Part shown: positions 1 to 12,046 of the stretch, piece after piece
Position numbering within the stretch: position 1 is the first letter of the stretch
Layout of the letters: each line of letters starts with the position of its first letter
Assembly: GCA_003952965.2 (NCBI GenBank)
Contig: CM025855.1
Coordinates: forward strand, 4,323,944-4,387,943
DNA: 64,000 nucleotides
Reading direction: 5' to 3'
Source of the DNA: Morella rubra
Lineage: Eukaryota > Streptophyta > Magnoliopsida > Fagales > Myricaceae
The notes under the pieces: generated by a model
The model's input: the letters and a program-made list of their open reading frames with translations, nothing else
Told to the model about the DNA's origin: nothing
Databases searched by the model: none
Position numbers and translations under genes: made by a program

Positions 1-2011
1 TGTAAAATTTAAAATATCACAAAAGTAAAAGTGTAAAGTTCTGAAACATTAAAAGTTTAACAGATTAAAAACTAAAAGAAAAAAGAAATAATCAAACATT
101 GCAAAGAAACATTATACGTTCAGCGCACAATCGCCAGCCGGCCCCTTGATCTAGCTAGTACTCCGTCGGCTGCTTCCCCCAAAATGCCCAAATTTTTACC
201 ATATGAACCCTAGGGGCCGAATAGCAGGATTGTAACAGGATTATGATCAATCGAGGACTAGGGAGGCAATGGGTTATTCGGAGAGGACAACCTTGGGTGA
301 AACAGGCTCAGATACTATTTTGTCAAAGCCATATTGTAAAGCCCTGGGCCCAAACTCCATAAGGATAGATTTACATATAAAATAAGGCTTTTTCACCATG
401 GCTAATCATATATTTAGGCCTCAATATTTCAAAACTAATTATTATAATCTCAGCAAAATATTCATAAACCATAAAAAGCCCAAAATTATCAATTCGAGCC
501 CTAAAATTTACATATTTTCCAACATAAATGAAGATCTCCCAAAAGAATTACACTTAAATCTCCAAAAGTACTTACAAAACACGCCTTCAGGCTACAAAGA
601 CCTCTAAATATCACGAGGGATATCAAATTGGCCACACAGACTAAAGAGATATATCATCAGACAGTATACTTACCAAAACAAGTTATAAATATTTCAATTG
701 AGTTTCACGAAATCTTGACAATCACCTTTTATCAAAATTTGTTCAATTCCCCAAATAGTACATCAAAACCATATAAAATACGGTAAACATTTAAAGCTTT
801 TCCAATAATTGTCGAACAATCTATCGAAACCTAATAGCACCACTTCAATCCAAATTTTGGTCTCTAATATATATTCATACGACCATTTATTAACCCAAAT
901 CTCTTCAACTTTTAAAATTTAAACATATCTTTATCCACCACTTTAAAATTCAAATATAAGATCCTTATCCATATCTTTCAAATTCAAAATAATCTTTATC
1001 CATATCTTAACCATTAAATTCAAACCTATGATCAAATCTCTATTCAAACCTTTAAATTCGAAAAACGATTCAACCTCTATCCAAAAATCAAAAATAGGAT
1101 TAAACCCTTTACAATTAAAATTATTTACTTAATACCTTTTTCGGGATTACACATATACCATATGGTGTAAATAAGCCTATATAATATAAAGTATTATTAT
1201 TATTATTATTTTTATAAAAAATGAATATATCTTAATTGATTGATTATATATTTTATTTGATTTTAAGAATTTAATTCATTAATTATACAAGACTACCTGA
1301 TCAAAAGAAGCCCTTAATTCGATGCGTACATATGATTCATGAGTTGATCTTTTCCTTCCTTAAAGTTTCCCTACCCCATAATGTGCAAACAGACTGAGGT
1401 TTGGATGAGATTAATTAATCTCATTTAATACTATCATATTCTTCTTGAAAATCTAGCAATTCAAATTATAAGCGAATTCCATATATATGTATTTCCGGAA
1501 GCTGCCCCTGATCCCGGGGCTTATCAAGATCAAGAAGATCGGGTAATTTGAAAGCATACCAAACTAGCTAGATATACGGAAAGTATGCAACTACAAAAGC
1601 GTGGGCATGAAGCAAGAAAGTACCTCCATGGACGCAACTACGTACTATCTTCCTCGTCAACTAACTTCATCATAATTCCTAACAGCCGAGTTCCAACTTC
1701 CAAGTTCCAATCTTTGCTGTAAACTTCTGCATAGAAAAGATTTCATTTGGAGAACAGATAGCATACGGATACAATATGACATGCTGTTGGTATAATGTGT
1801 ACGCCAACTTATGAATCAAAACCAGATTCCCCGAAGAGAACCTTAATTAATTGAACAAAATTTAGTAGCGATTACAGGGTACGTAAATTAATCAAACCAA
1901 AGCCAAAAAATTAACCAAAATCAAGGACAGTACTTATTGTTCTACTACATAAACATATATATAAAACTCTCCGATCGATAAGACTTGTAACTATGCGGTG
2001 CCATTAACCCT
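1..2011. other. AT-rich intergenic DNA, no gene seen
   Basis: No open frame here resembles a known protein. The longest, at 398-607, is a short AT-driven frame. A short TTA microsatellite lies near 1196-1213. The last few hundred bases should hold the 3' untranslated region of the phosphate transporter, which is read on the minus strand, but no decisive poly(A) signal can be picked out of this AT-rich sequence. Confidence 0.6.
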
Positions 2012-3595
2012 TCAGAGTTCATCTTCGGCGCCGCCTTCATCCTCTCTTGACACTTCCTCCAGCGATTTTCCCTTCGTCTCCGGCACCAAAAATGTAAAGA
2101 AGAACCCTAACACGTTGACAACCCCAAGCAAAAGGAGGGAATTTCTCATACCGATTCCAGCAGGGTAGCCCGCATCAGTCTTTGACTTGTCCTGGTTTTG
2201 TGACGCATACAAGAACCCAAAAGCTCCCACTATTGCACCGGCTTTACCTGAAGCTGCCGAAATACCATGGCAAGTTGATCGCAACCTCGCTGGGAAAATC
2301 TCCGCGGGCACGATGAATGTAGTGGCATTAGGCCCAAAATTGGCGAAGAAGAAGGTTAGAGCATACATGACCACGAAGCCGATGTGGTTTTCTTTTTGTG
2401 TCCAGTGTTTGTAAGGAATTGCAAGTGCGAACATGAAAACTGTCATGAAGAAAAACCCGATTAGTTGAATGAAAAACCGTCCGATATGGTCGATGAGGAG
2501 GACCGTGACCCAGTATCCAGGAACTGTGCCGCAGAGTGCAATCAAAGTTTGAGCCCTTGCAATCTTGAAGAGCTCATCAAGGGCGCTCATGCTTTTTGGT
2601 TTAGGAATCCAACCAATTGCACTGAAGATATCCTTTTGGAACAGGTTCTGGCTATAGTAAGCAATGTCCAGCAAGAACCAAGTGGTGGTCGTCCCCAGCA
2701 AGTGCAGGCCATGCCGACGAAGAAATTGTTGAGAGAACAACCCGAAAGAATTCCGTCTTTTTATCACTGCGACCTCCTCTTTCACCTCATTCGCTTCTAG
2801 AATTTCCGTGTTCAAAACTTTCGACATGTCTTGCCGAGCTTGCTGTTCGTTCTTGGCGATTAAGGCAGTGTAACGAGCGGTTTCCGGCATCTTCATGCGC
2901 CAGTAAAAGGTCAAAGCGGCAGGCAGAGCTCCGAACATGAGAATGATCCGCCACACGTAGTCTGCCTGAGGGACAGTGGACCCAGTCGGATCCACGGAGT
3001 AAGCCCGGGCAGGAAATAAAGACCGGAAGATGGCCGAGACACATATAGCCACAGCCCCGCCACAAAGAATCCCAAACCCTTGCATGGCAAAAACTGCGGC
3101 AATAAAAGCGCCTCGAGTTTTCTTATTAGCGTATTCAGCCATGATTGTCGCGGAGAGAGGGTAATCTCCGCCAATACCAAACCCAAGCCAAAACCTAAAA
3201 AAACAGAGAGTAGCCACTACTGCATTTGGCGAACTCCCAAACGAAAGGCCGGAACCAATGGAGCAACCAACCATAAGCATGAGCGTTATGCCGTAGACTC
3301 GCTTCCGGCCCAGCTTATCGCCAAGCCACCCAAAGAAGAGCTGTCCACTTAGGGTTCCGCAGAACGCGACTCCATTAACTGCTGCCGCAACGTTAGGCGG
3401 CAGGGAACCGGGCTTGGACGCTCCGTCGACGTGGTAATATATGCGGCCGAGAAGTTTGGTGACGAGGGAGATGCAGAAAAGATCGTAGGAATCGGTGAAG
3501 AACCCCATGCCGGCGATCACCACTGCGGTGAAGTGGTATAGCTGAGTCTTGGCTGAATCCAGCAGACTCAGGACCTGAATCTGCTCTTGAGCCAT
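2012..3595 (-). CDS. PHT1: PHT1-family inorganic phosphate:proton symporter
   Basis: The frame encodes 527 residues without an intron, the usual length for plant PHT1 high-affinity phosphate transporters, which are plasma-membrane proton symporters of the major facilitator superfamily. The PHT1 signature [14 protein letters not shown] is at residues 142-155, with Ala where Ser is common. The MFS loop motif [11 protein letters not shown] follows TM2, and about twelve hydrophobic segments are split by a charged central loop (roughly residues 220-290). The C-terminal [15 protein letters not shown] is a family hallmark. The open frame extends 10 codons upstream of the chosen ATG, but only to a TTG, so the start is Met at 3595 ([13 protein letters not shown]), which matches the family N-terminus. 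Family membership is certain. Whether it is a root-uptake or a mycorrhiza-specific paralogue cannot be read from the sequence alone. Confidence 0.96.
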   Translation of the reverse strand: MAQEQIQVLSLLDSAKTQLYHFTAVVIAGMGFFTDSYDLFCISLVTKLLGRIYYHVDGASKPGSLPPNVAAAVNGVAFCGTLSGQLFFGWLGDKLGRKRVYGITLMLMVGCSIGSGLSFGSSPNAVVATLCFFRFWLGFGIGGDYPLSATIMAEYANKKTRGAFIAAVFAMQGFGILCGGAVAICVSAIFRSLFPARAYSVDPTGSTVPQADYVWRIILMFGALPAALTFYWRMKMPETARYTALIAKNEQQARQDMSKVLNTEILEANEVKEEVAVIKRRNSFGLFSQQFLRRHGLHLLGTTTTWFLLDIAYYSQNLFQKDIFSAIGWIPKPKSMSALDELFKIARAQTLIALCGTVPGYWVTVLLIDHIGRFFIQLIGFFFMTVFMFALAIPYKHWTQKENHIGFVVMYALTFFFANFGPNATTFIVPAEIFPARLRSTCHGISAASGKAGAIVGAFGFLYASQNQDKSKTDAGYPAGIGMRNSLLLLGVVNVLGFFFTFLVPETKGKSLEEVSREDEGGAEDEL

Positions 3596-3730
3596 GGTAA
3601 AATAGGTTGGATTTCGATCGCTCAAACCTGTTCTCGATGATTCCTGAAACTAGTCTCAGGTCTAAGAACTATTAAAACTCTGAATCACTACGAATTAGGC
3701 AAACTAAGGATACGACTCAGAGGTCTGTGA

Positions 3731-3740
3731 ATATATAGAC
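3731..3740 (-). promoter_or_regulatory. Probable TATA box of the PHT1 gene
   Basis: Read on the minus strand this is GTCTATATAT, about 135 bases upstream of the start codon. A start site some 30 bases downstream would leave a 5' UTR of roughly 100 bases. This is inferred from motif and spacing only. Confidence 0.45.
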
Positions 3741-4440
3741 GTTTTCCCTTCTGGTACTCTTTGTAATCAGCGTCGAACTCTAGTTTGGGACGTGTTCTGG
3801 TAGAAGTAGGACTTGTAAGTTGAAATTCTGTTGCGGCAATCTCTCAGATACTGGGAGAATATTTTTTTGATCCCTCGTATGAAGAAAGAGACCCGGCTTT
3901 TAGTTACTGCTTAGCTGGCTTTTACTTTTGAAAATATATGGTTAATTAATTAAGGATTTTTTTTTTTAAGGGGGAAATATATTTTGAAAATATTTTGGAG
4001 TAAAATATATATGTAACTTTGTATGTCTGGGAGGGTAAGAAAATTTAGGTCAACGGAAAATCTTGACCGGGTAATTAAGTTATTTTCAATATACCTTCTT
4101 AAGTTACTTAGTAAACTATATACTCTGAATAAAACTTTAAGAGAAGATGGATTTCAATTTCCAAATAAAACACTACGGAAAAAAAATTAAACACCAAACC
4201 TTTTTTTCTGACTATTTCAGAGGAATCATGTTAAATAATGAAAATTAATGATTTTTCAAAAAAAAATATTATTAACAGCAGAAGATATTTTTGTTATGTT
4301 TCTAATTCTTTAAATTACGTGGACACAAGCGCAACCTAAGTAAAAGAAAAATTGAAAAATTCCTTAAAACATTTATTCTTTTAGTTTGACCCTGTATTCC
4401 ACGAAGATTATGTTTATCTGTGAAGCAATATATGCCAACT

Positions 4441-4448
4441 GGATATTC
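4441..4448. promoter_or_regulatory. P1BS-type element (PHR1 binding site) upstream of PHT1
   Basis: GGATATTC fits the palindromic consensus GNATATNC bound by PHR1-type MYB factors, the regulators of phosphate-starvation genes. It is about 850 bases upstream of the transporter start codon, and I found no other exact match in the 1.3 kb upstream. A single 8-bp match with two free positions in AT-rich DNA is weak on its own. The gene it precedes makes it plausible. Confidence 0.4.
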
Positions 4449-5241
4449 GTTTAAACGGCATTTAAAATTATTTATCCGTTATGCTATATCCTAAAACCCA
4501 AAAGTATTTTCTGCTAATCAAATTCAAATAAAGAATTCCTTTATAATTTTGTCGCCCTCATTTATTTGAAAAGGTTAACTTTTTTTTTTTTAAAGTGTTT
4601 AAAGTTTGAAATGTTGATTTTATTTGAAAAGTTTATCTTTTTAAAAGTGTTTAAATTTAAAAAAGAGATATTTTTATCTCTTTATATTTTAAAGTTTTAG
4701 ATTTCAATATTTCTCGAATAAGTTTGAATTTTTAAATAAATAGAAACCTTTTCAACTCTAGAGTCATTCTTTAAATAAGTTACAATCTAATTTTTCATAA
4801 ATCTATTGAATTTAAGCATAAGAGAAACCCTTAACCGCCGAAATTTATGTGGGTAGTCCAAAAAGCAAAAGAAATTAGCATTGGGCTACATCAAATATGT
4901 CCAGTGGGCATTCCTGAGAGAGGGGGTTCGGCTTTTCGCTGAGTGAGAAATACCAAACCTCGATCGGGCCCAGCTTTATTCGAAAACTCTCATTTAAGAA
5001 CAAAGCCATTACGAACGCATCACAAACTTGGGTTTTTACCAAAATTTCTTCCTATTCCAAAATTTTAGTTGGCTAACATAACTAATTTCCAAATTTTTAA
5101 TCATAATCTTTTTTTTTTGAGGATGAGAATATCCTAAACTTCTCTAGATTAATTTCCATAATTATGCAATATTCTTGTCTCATACAAATCGAATAATTCT
5201 CAACTAATTCTTAAATTTGTAAAGTCTTCTTGTTCCACACA

Positions 5242-5395
5242 AATCGAATAATTATTAAACCGTCGGTTCCATAGTTAACCCCCAAGAATTAATAACACCT
5301 TAGAGTTTCAAACTTGAGATCGAATAATTATTAAACCGTTGGTTCCATAGTTAACCCCCAAGAATTAATAACACCTTAGAGTTTCAAACTTGAGA
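5242..5395. repeat. Tandem duplication of a 77-bp unit
   Basis: Two adjacent copies, 5242-5318 and 5319-5395, begin ATCGAATAATTATTAAACCG. They differ at only one obvious position (CCGTCGG versus CCGTTGG). A partial related motif (AAATCGAATAATTCTCAAC) sits just upstream near 5187. Near-identity suggests a recent local duplication. No function is apparent. Confidence 0.9.
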
Positions 5396-6308
5396 CCTAA
5401 AGGAAGTAAACCGTCAAATCCCAAGCCTAGACCACAAGTCCAACCCCTTGGGGTTAAATTATTTTTCTTCTATAAAACCCTGCTGCAGACACCCACAGCA
5501 ATAGTAACCCGTGTCCATGGAATGATGCATTGTAGCATAGGCGAAAAGGAAAGGAAAAGAGACGGATTTATTACTAAGTACGCTAATAAAACATGACAAA
5601 TGCATGCCTCCTTTTAATGTAGCCAACCCAAGGTGACTGACTTATCATGCCAACTCCAAATAATCAAGGTGTAAAGTTTCTTTTTCCTACAGGTTGGCAC
5701 AAAAAAAGAGTAACCTACAGCAGTTTTGTGCCATCTTTACCTTTTGGATCAACACTCTGGACTAAGCATGAAAGGCTGTATATGTGTCAATTCGGTAGAG
5801 CGCACACAGACACAGAGACAGCAAAACTGGTAGTTACTAGTTAGTTGTCAAGCAAACTCCACAAAAACCTACTGGGGAATATCAAGTGTACTGAGGAAAA
5901 GGGTGTACGATGAGCCGAAAAGCCAGAAGATTGCTAATAGTATCTCCACCCAAACCAGGGAAGACTTGACACAAAGAGGCAATGATAGTAAAGCAACCAC
6001 ATAATGTCACAACCAGAATGAATGATCTATACTCCTACAAGGGTTGCAAAAGTATCTCCATCATGATCAGCACAAACTCATCATTAAGTAGCCAGAGTGT
6101 CCCTAATTTCCACATCGTGTGAGGAGATATCGCTAGGACCCTCTTACTTGAATAAGTTTATTAACTCAGAACTCAGAGAAATTTGTCTTCAAAATTGGGA
6201 TGAGAAAGATACTTTACCTTCAATCTCACCCACTTTTAACGCTGCAATGTGAACATTTCCATCCCATGAACTGGTCAAGGTCATACGATCAAGATCCCAG
6301 CATTTCAA

Positions 6309-9300
6309 TCATTTTTTTATCAACCTAGCCTTCATCCTCTCAACTGCAGACTTGAGAGTTTCCTCATCCTTGCAGAAGGTAAATCGTACTAGATTCTTCC
6401 CATCTTCAGGGTTCAAGTAAAATACACTGGTTGGAATTGCTACAACCCCAATTTCCTTGATCAGATATTCGCAGAAAGCAACATCGTTTTCCAGCCCAAA
6501 AGGAGTATGATCCACAACCACAAAGTAGGTCCCACTTGATGGAAATACCTTGAAACCGACAGCCTTCAATCCCTCTACTAAAATTGCCTTCTTTGCCATG
6601 TAATCTCTCTTTAGCTCCACATAGTAAGAGTCTGGGGCTCTAAGTGCTACTGATGTTGCCCACTGCATTGGAGTCGAGGTGGCAAAAGTGAGGAAAGCAT
6701 GTGCCTGCCGCACTCCCCATGTCAAATGCGGGGGAGCTATTGCCCACCCGATTTTCCACCCTGTTAAGGAGAATGTCTTCCCCAAGGAATTCATGCTGAC
6801 AGTACGCTCATACATTCCAGGAAGAGAGGCCATGCAAATGTGATCCATTTCAAATGCCAACTTATCGTAGACTTCATCAGTGAACACCAACACATCATTC
6901 TCAATGCAGAGTGATGCAATCACATTGAGCTCCTCTTTGGTGAACATCTTTCCAGTTGGGTTATGTGGAGTATTTATAAGAATTGCACGTGTATTCCTTG
7001 AGACAGTGGACCTCAGTTCATCAATGGGGACAGCAAAATCTGGAGGACGCAATGTAATGCATTTGATATTGGCACCAACCATGGAGAGAGTAGCTTCGTA
7101 GGAATCATAAAAAGGAGCAAAGAGGATCACCTCATCACCAGGATTTATCAGTCCCAACATAGTCGCAGCAATTGCTTCTGTGCACCCAGAGGTAACAGTA
7201 ACTTCCTTCTCAGGGTCCACCAGAAGTCCAGAATCTTTCTTGAACCTCTCAGCAATGGCATTATTTAAGTCTGCAACTCCATATCCACGAGCGTATTGAT
7301 TTTTTCCATCTTTAATGGCTTGAATTGCTGCTTCCTTTACAAACTCAGGACCGTCAAAGTTGGGAAAGCCTTGGCCGAGGTTTATTGCTCCATGCTTAAT
7401 GGCAAGGTTACTCATCTGTGTGAAAATTGTCGTTTTGAACTTCTCCAAGCGCTTTGCTATCTGAAACACAGATGCCAGCGCACTAGAATTAAGGAATACA
7501 CGACATGATACACATAATGACAAGCCATTCATTGTTTTAAAAGAAGGGACAGGTGCACATAAGGTTTGGCTATCAACAAGGGACAATCACTGTTTAACAA
7601 AGAAAATGATTGAAAATGGGGAAAACTACACTTTACACCTACACATTTGCACATTGCAAATAGAGTGGCAGACAGGGTGGTACAGTGTCATTTTCCCATG
7701 GAAAAAGTAACCTCAAGAACATTAATGCAATAATGGGCCAGAATATATGACTTTCCAGAGGATAAACAAAATTCATACAAAAAAAAATCTCACTTGCTCC
7801 TCTTTGCATGCACAAGTGATGTTTATGTGAACGCAAGCGTATATCTGCTTCTTACACATAAATAAAAGCCAATGCGTGCATAACTTGTGAACACATGTCA
7901 CAGACTCAGAGATGAATACGACATCCCTCTCCTCCTCCTCCCCTCCTCTACACACAAGATTAGCACCTATCACTTCAAACATCTAATTTGAAAAGAGCTT
8001 CTGGAAGTAACATATTGAGAGGCAAACTTACAGAATACGGTAAACTAAAAGTAAAACAGAATGGAAAGGTTTTGAAAAAAGTGGAAAGAAAATGCATCCC
8101 GTGTAATCAAGAGGTGCACAACCTACCAAAGGCATACCAATGGAAACAAAGGAAAAAGACACTGATTGCTCATAAGAGAAACACAAACTCATGTTTAAGT
8201 ACAGAAGGTCGCAGGACGGCGAATAAGCACAATTCTAATGCACCTAAATCTTGTCAGCTTTAGTATTTACTGCTAGCTTCTTTGGTCCTAGCCAACAAGT
8301 ACTCCTTTCGTCCCAAAGTACACGATGTAGTTTTATGCCCCACTAGTAATCCAATTGCCAGTAAATGTACCCTTCATTTGCGTCTACCATAAGGGTCAGT
8401 AAAGGTTATTTCCTTATAATTTGGACAGAATATCAATCAAATCACCCTTAAGACCACAAACTTCCATTAGACGCCATCCAAAAATAATAGCATCTAAAAG
8501 AGTGATAATAGTCTAAGCCATGTAGAGTCACTTAATTTGACAACTGAAAAGCAGCTTAATTCTTAATAAAAAAAAAAAACAGAAAAGCAGCTTAATTCAG
8601 GTGATACGAATGACTAAAAAAGCACCCTCAAACGAAGCAGAAATAAGGGCCAAGCCGTCTCCGAATCAAGTCATACTCATTTGACAATTGACAATTGAAA
8701 AGCAGCATAATTGCTAATTAAAAAAAAAGAAAGAAAAAAAAGCAGCTTAATCAAGTCATAGTCCAAAGCCATGTAGAGTCATTTAATTTGAGAATTGAAA
8801 AGCAGCTTAATTGTTAATACAAGAAGCAGCTTAATTCAGGTGCTACGAATGAGAAAAAAAAGGACCCTCAAACGAAACAGAAATAAGGGCCAAGCCATCT
8901 CCGAATCAAGTCATACCCATTAATTATTAAATGACTTCAAAAGTTCAAACATAAACATGCACATACAGTAACAAATAATAAATAAATCCTATTATGAAGA
9001 AAGGAAAAACCCCATTTCACTTCAAGCCGGACCCGAAAAGCGCTAGGAAAAAAATGGAAGGAAAGAGAGAGCGTGAAAATATAGCACGAAACAAATTGGG
9101 CAACACCTGCAAAGGCTTAGGGGTCTTCTGGGTAGACTCGGTACGCACAGGAACGGCGTCTTTCTCGGTCGAAACGGTGGACATGTCGGCGACGAAAGAT
9201 GGGAAACCACTGCTCGTCTCTCTTCCGCTCCTGATATTACCACTGATGCCCTTGCTCAGATGATTTGAAAAGGAAAGCAGTGCTGGCGGCCTGAGGCGCA

Positions 9301-9334
9301 TTTGAGAACTTGTCCAGATGCATTGGACCTGCAT
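6309..9334 (-). CDS. PLP-dependent aminotransferase, plant kynurenine-aminotransferase-like; two exons (9334-9107, 7460-6309)
   Basis: This is a class I/II aminotransferase resembling the plant proteins annotated as kynurenine--oxoglutarate/glutamine transaminase-like (the Arabidopsis At1g77670 type). Exon 2 encodes 383 residues beginning IAKRLEKFKTTIFTQMSNLA. It carries the LGQGFPNFDGP motif, phosphate-binding TSGCTEAIA, NTPHNPTGK with the cofactor-contacting Asn, DEVYDKL, and SLGKTFSLTGWK with the Schiff-base Lys (about residue 304 of the joined protein). Exon 1 ends CAG|GTGTTG at 9107 and exon 2 follows TTTCAG|ATA at 7460. Both junctions are phase 0, giving 459 residues. The frame reading upstream of 7460 to 7586 is intron and begins at a TTG. 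The Ser/Arg-rich N-terminus looks like a plastid transit peptide. Met at 9334 or the in-frame Met 11 codons later could start it. The enzyme fold is certain; the substrate is not, and the exon 1 assignment is a strong inference. Confidence 0.9.
7461..9106 (-). other. Intron of the aminotransferase gene (1.65 kb)
   Basis: It runs from donor GTGTTG at 9106 to acceptor TTTCAG at 7461 and is AT-rich. The several small open frames inside it have no recognisable domain. It contains a dispersed pair of about 93-bp repeats, annotated separately. Confidence 0.75.
8588..8920. repeat. Pair of about 93-bp direct repeats inside the intron
   Basis: Copies at 8588-8680 and 8827-8920 share CAGCTTAATTCAGGTG at the start and GAATCAAGTCATAC near the end, with scattered substitutions. 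Shorter related pieces (AGCAGCTTAAT; CCATGTAGAGTCA) occur between and just before them, so the region grew by repeated local duplication. Confidence 0.85.
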
Positions 9335-11364
9335 GACAGATTCAAAGTACTAGTTGACAATCCGATTTTTCTAGGGGTCTTAGAGATAGAATCTAAAGAA
9401 GGGAAAAACACTGGTCTGCTCAGGTTGTGTTGGGAATCAATTGAGTTTGAGCTGTAATTGATGTGGGGCCAAGCTTGCACCTAAGTTCGTGCCCCCCAGC
9501 AGTGTCCAATGACCGTCGGACAGGCCCTATTTGGGTTTGTCCTTGCAAGTCCAAAACATGCAATGCACCCGATATACGCCATGTTTGGGCTTAGTTCAGG
9601 ACCCATGCAAACTGGAGCAAAGCCTATTTTGTGTGTTATTTTCATTCAACGCCTTCAGTCAAATGCTTATTTACTTCTTCTTTTCAAAATTTTAGTATAA
9701 TAAAATAATTATAAAATAATTATTTTCTTATTAAATTATTTTTTTATTAATAATAAATATAAAAAAATTATTCAAATCATCTCTCTTCAATTTTTCATTA
9801 TTCTTATAAATCAAAATTTTTTACCACCCAAATCTATTGCAGAGAATTAACCCGTCGCTATTACTAGAGATCTTTAGACAGAAACATTGATCTTATAAGG
9901 CGGATGAGTTTTTTTTAGAACGTGTGATAAATAAATTTCGAAGGAAATGTCTTTTTATTTGCACAAACAAGAATATTGAAGACAATCAAGGACAATACAC
10001 AATATCAATATTGTTATTCAAGGGAATAGGATGTAAATTCATGATACATAAAATAATAGAGAAGGCACAACTAATTTGGTGAAAAGAATAGAATAAAGAT
10101 ATAAAAAAAAGTTAAGCAAGTTTAAGTTGAAAGCAAAATTAGAATTTGTTGATTAAGCAAAAAGCAAAACAAAAAGTTAAAAATAAGCACGTGATTATAT
10201 TTGATGGAGCCTTTTTTAATTGACCTATCATAGCGTCCCTTGGGCCAAGAGCCCGAGGGAGCTAGATTTGAAGTCCAGTACTTGGGATAGGTTGAAATGT
10301 CAAAGTTCTCATTCCTTCCTCTTATAAGCAAAGCAAACAAGCTAAGATTCAAGGTTCTCCTCGTAAGGGGATTTCTCCGATGCTATTGTTAGTCGCCATT
10401 GTTTAAAATCTTTTCTTTTTCTCTAGTTTGATTATTAATGAGAGAGAGTATTTCGCACGTACCTCCTTTGACTATCCTCCTACCTTTGCTGTCTGGGCTG
10501 GGGGCTTCTTGGGCCTCGGCCCTATTTTTTCTTCGAGCCTCATCACTTTCCAGACTTTTTTCGTCCCATCCACCTTTTATCAAAGGTTGGCATTGTCAAG
10601 TTTGTCTTCTCCAAAATGGTTTGAGTCGACTATTTCTTACTTCTTTCCTTTTTCCTTTTACTTTATCACCCGTTAGTTAGTAAATAAATAGAGAATAATC
10701 GTAGTTTCTTATGTAAGATTTATTTACGCGATAAAATATGGATGTCAGGTTCTTTTATGAACCTCTAATCACTGAGGGACGAATACCACATTAGATGAGC
10801 TGATTCTTACCCCACTATTTTGGACCTCTAACTATGGGCTTCTGTAGTAAGGAAAAATTACTCTTCCATCAATATTATTTATGAGAATTTTGGGTCTTTA
10901 TTATTAGCTATATCATTTTCACTTTTCAAAAGTTGGTGTTAATTTGAGAAAATAAAAAACATCCCCATATATCTTGTCTGATTAACATATGAATCTTCAA
11001 ACTCTTTATAGTTTAGATCAAGAGTACTGCAACCCTATGAGCTTTAGGGAGATTAGAAATAAGAGCCTAAAGTCACCCTGGCCTCAATCCTTGGATGATC
11101 ACCTTAATGGACCTTATATTGGAGGGCCATCGAATATTTCTATTTGAGCAAGGCCCAACCCATATTTCGAGCTAGGCATATTTAATTAGTATGTTATATA
11201 TGTTTACATATAAGGAGGCAAATTAGACATTAGATCAAACTTCAAATCTCATGATTCCCCACTCGTTCTTCAGTATTAACCAAAAAGTCAATATCATTTA
11301 AATAGCACCTCACCGGGCCACTGGCTCCGGCTGATCAAGATTTTGTGTTTCACAAAGGTTGGAC
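9335..11364. other. Intergenic DNA, no gene recognised
   Basis: This covers the aminotransferase promoter side (just above 9334) and about 2 kb of unremarkable DNA. Open frames at 10122-10352, 10389-10583 and 10428-10680 overlap one another on both strands, have compositionally skewed Phe/Ser-rich products and look like chance frames. Confidence 0.5.
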
Positions 11365-11647
11365 TGTTAGAGAATATAATTCAAATAATAATAAAATCTT
11401 CCTCTTTCTATTATCTTAAGTGTTTGAGATGAGTGGTAGATTCATATGGTATTAGAGTCAGGTTTTGAGTTCGAGATATGACTTCGCACTTTACTTTAAT
11501 TTTAATTAAATATTGCATGTGTTGGGCCTCCCAATTAAAAGAGAGTCCGCCTCACACGTGAGGGGAAGTGTTAGAGAATATAATTCAAATAATAAAATCT
11601 TCCTATTACTATCAGTTTAAATTTTTGGGATGAGTGGTAGATGTACA
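11365..11647 (+). mobile_element. TRIM-like miniature LTR retroelement
   Basis: Two roughly 80-bp direct repeats both begin TGTTAGAGAATATAATTC (11365 and 11569) and end GATGAGTGGTAGAT plus a few bases ending in CA. Between them a PBS-like TGGTATTAGAGTCAGG (11447) follows the first repeat, close to the plant initiator-tRNA-Met PBS TGGTATCAGAGC, and a purine tract GTGAGGGGAAG precedes the second. The roughly 120-bp interior has no coding capacity. This is the architecture of a terminal-repeat retrotransposon in miniature. I see no matching 5-bp target duplication, so the ends may have decayed. Confidence 0.65.
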
Positions 11648-12001
11648 CTACAATCTTCTACTATTTGAGTGAATATATATATGTTTATTCTAAAAGCTTT
11701 ACTTAATTTCTTAGGTTAAGTGGGGCCAGGTGGGATCTGCATGAACTGTCTTTATTTTTTATATTTATTTTAACCTTTCTTCTTAATTTACGTCGTATTT
11801 CATATCAATATTACGTTTATAGTAGCACAAGGAAGACGATTACTATGGCAGAAGGGGCAAGTACTCGAATATCTTAAGCAGGAAATTGCCAATAATTATT
11901 AATTGTAATTAATTAATGTTATAAAGTCTTTAAGCTTACTTAACGGCTACATATATATATATAGAAATAGGCCGGCCGGCCGCCTACTCCATGGCCGTCA
12001 A

Positions 12002-12046
<45 letters not shown>

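Larger units (their letters stand above)
3741..6308. other. Intergenic DNA between PHT1 and the aminotransferase
   Basis: This stretch contains the PHT1 promoter side (3.7-4.5 kb), AT-rich filler, a 77-bp tandem duplication (annotated separately) and, from about 5.9 to 6.3 kb, probable 3' UTR of the minus-strand aminotransferase. Short open frames at 5390-5596 and 5647-5844 show no recognisable protein. Confidence 0.55.

Noticed and set aside
2465..2800. Plus-strand frame inside the phosphate transporter
   Set aside because: Antisense shadow of a conserved transporter gene; no domain of its own.
6309..7586. Aminotransferase starting at 7586 as a single exon
   Set aside because: The upstream 42 residues begin at a TTG, do not resemble the family, and are separated from it by a clean splice acceptor at 7461.
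7988..8263. 91-residue plus-strand frame in the aminotransferase intron
   Set aside because: Lys-rich low-complexity product from AT-rich intron; no domain or promoter context.
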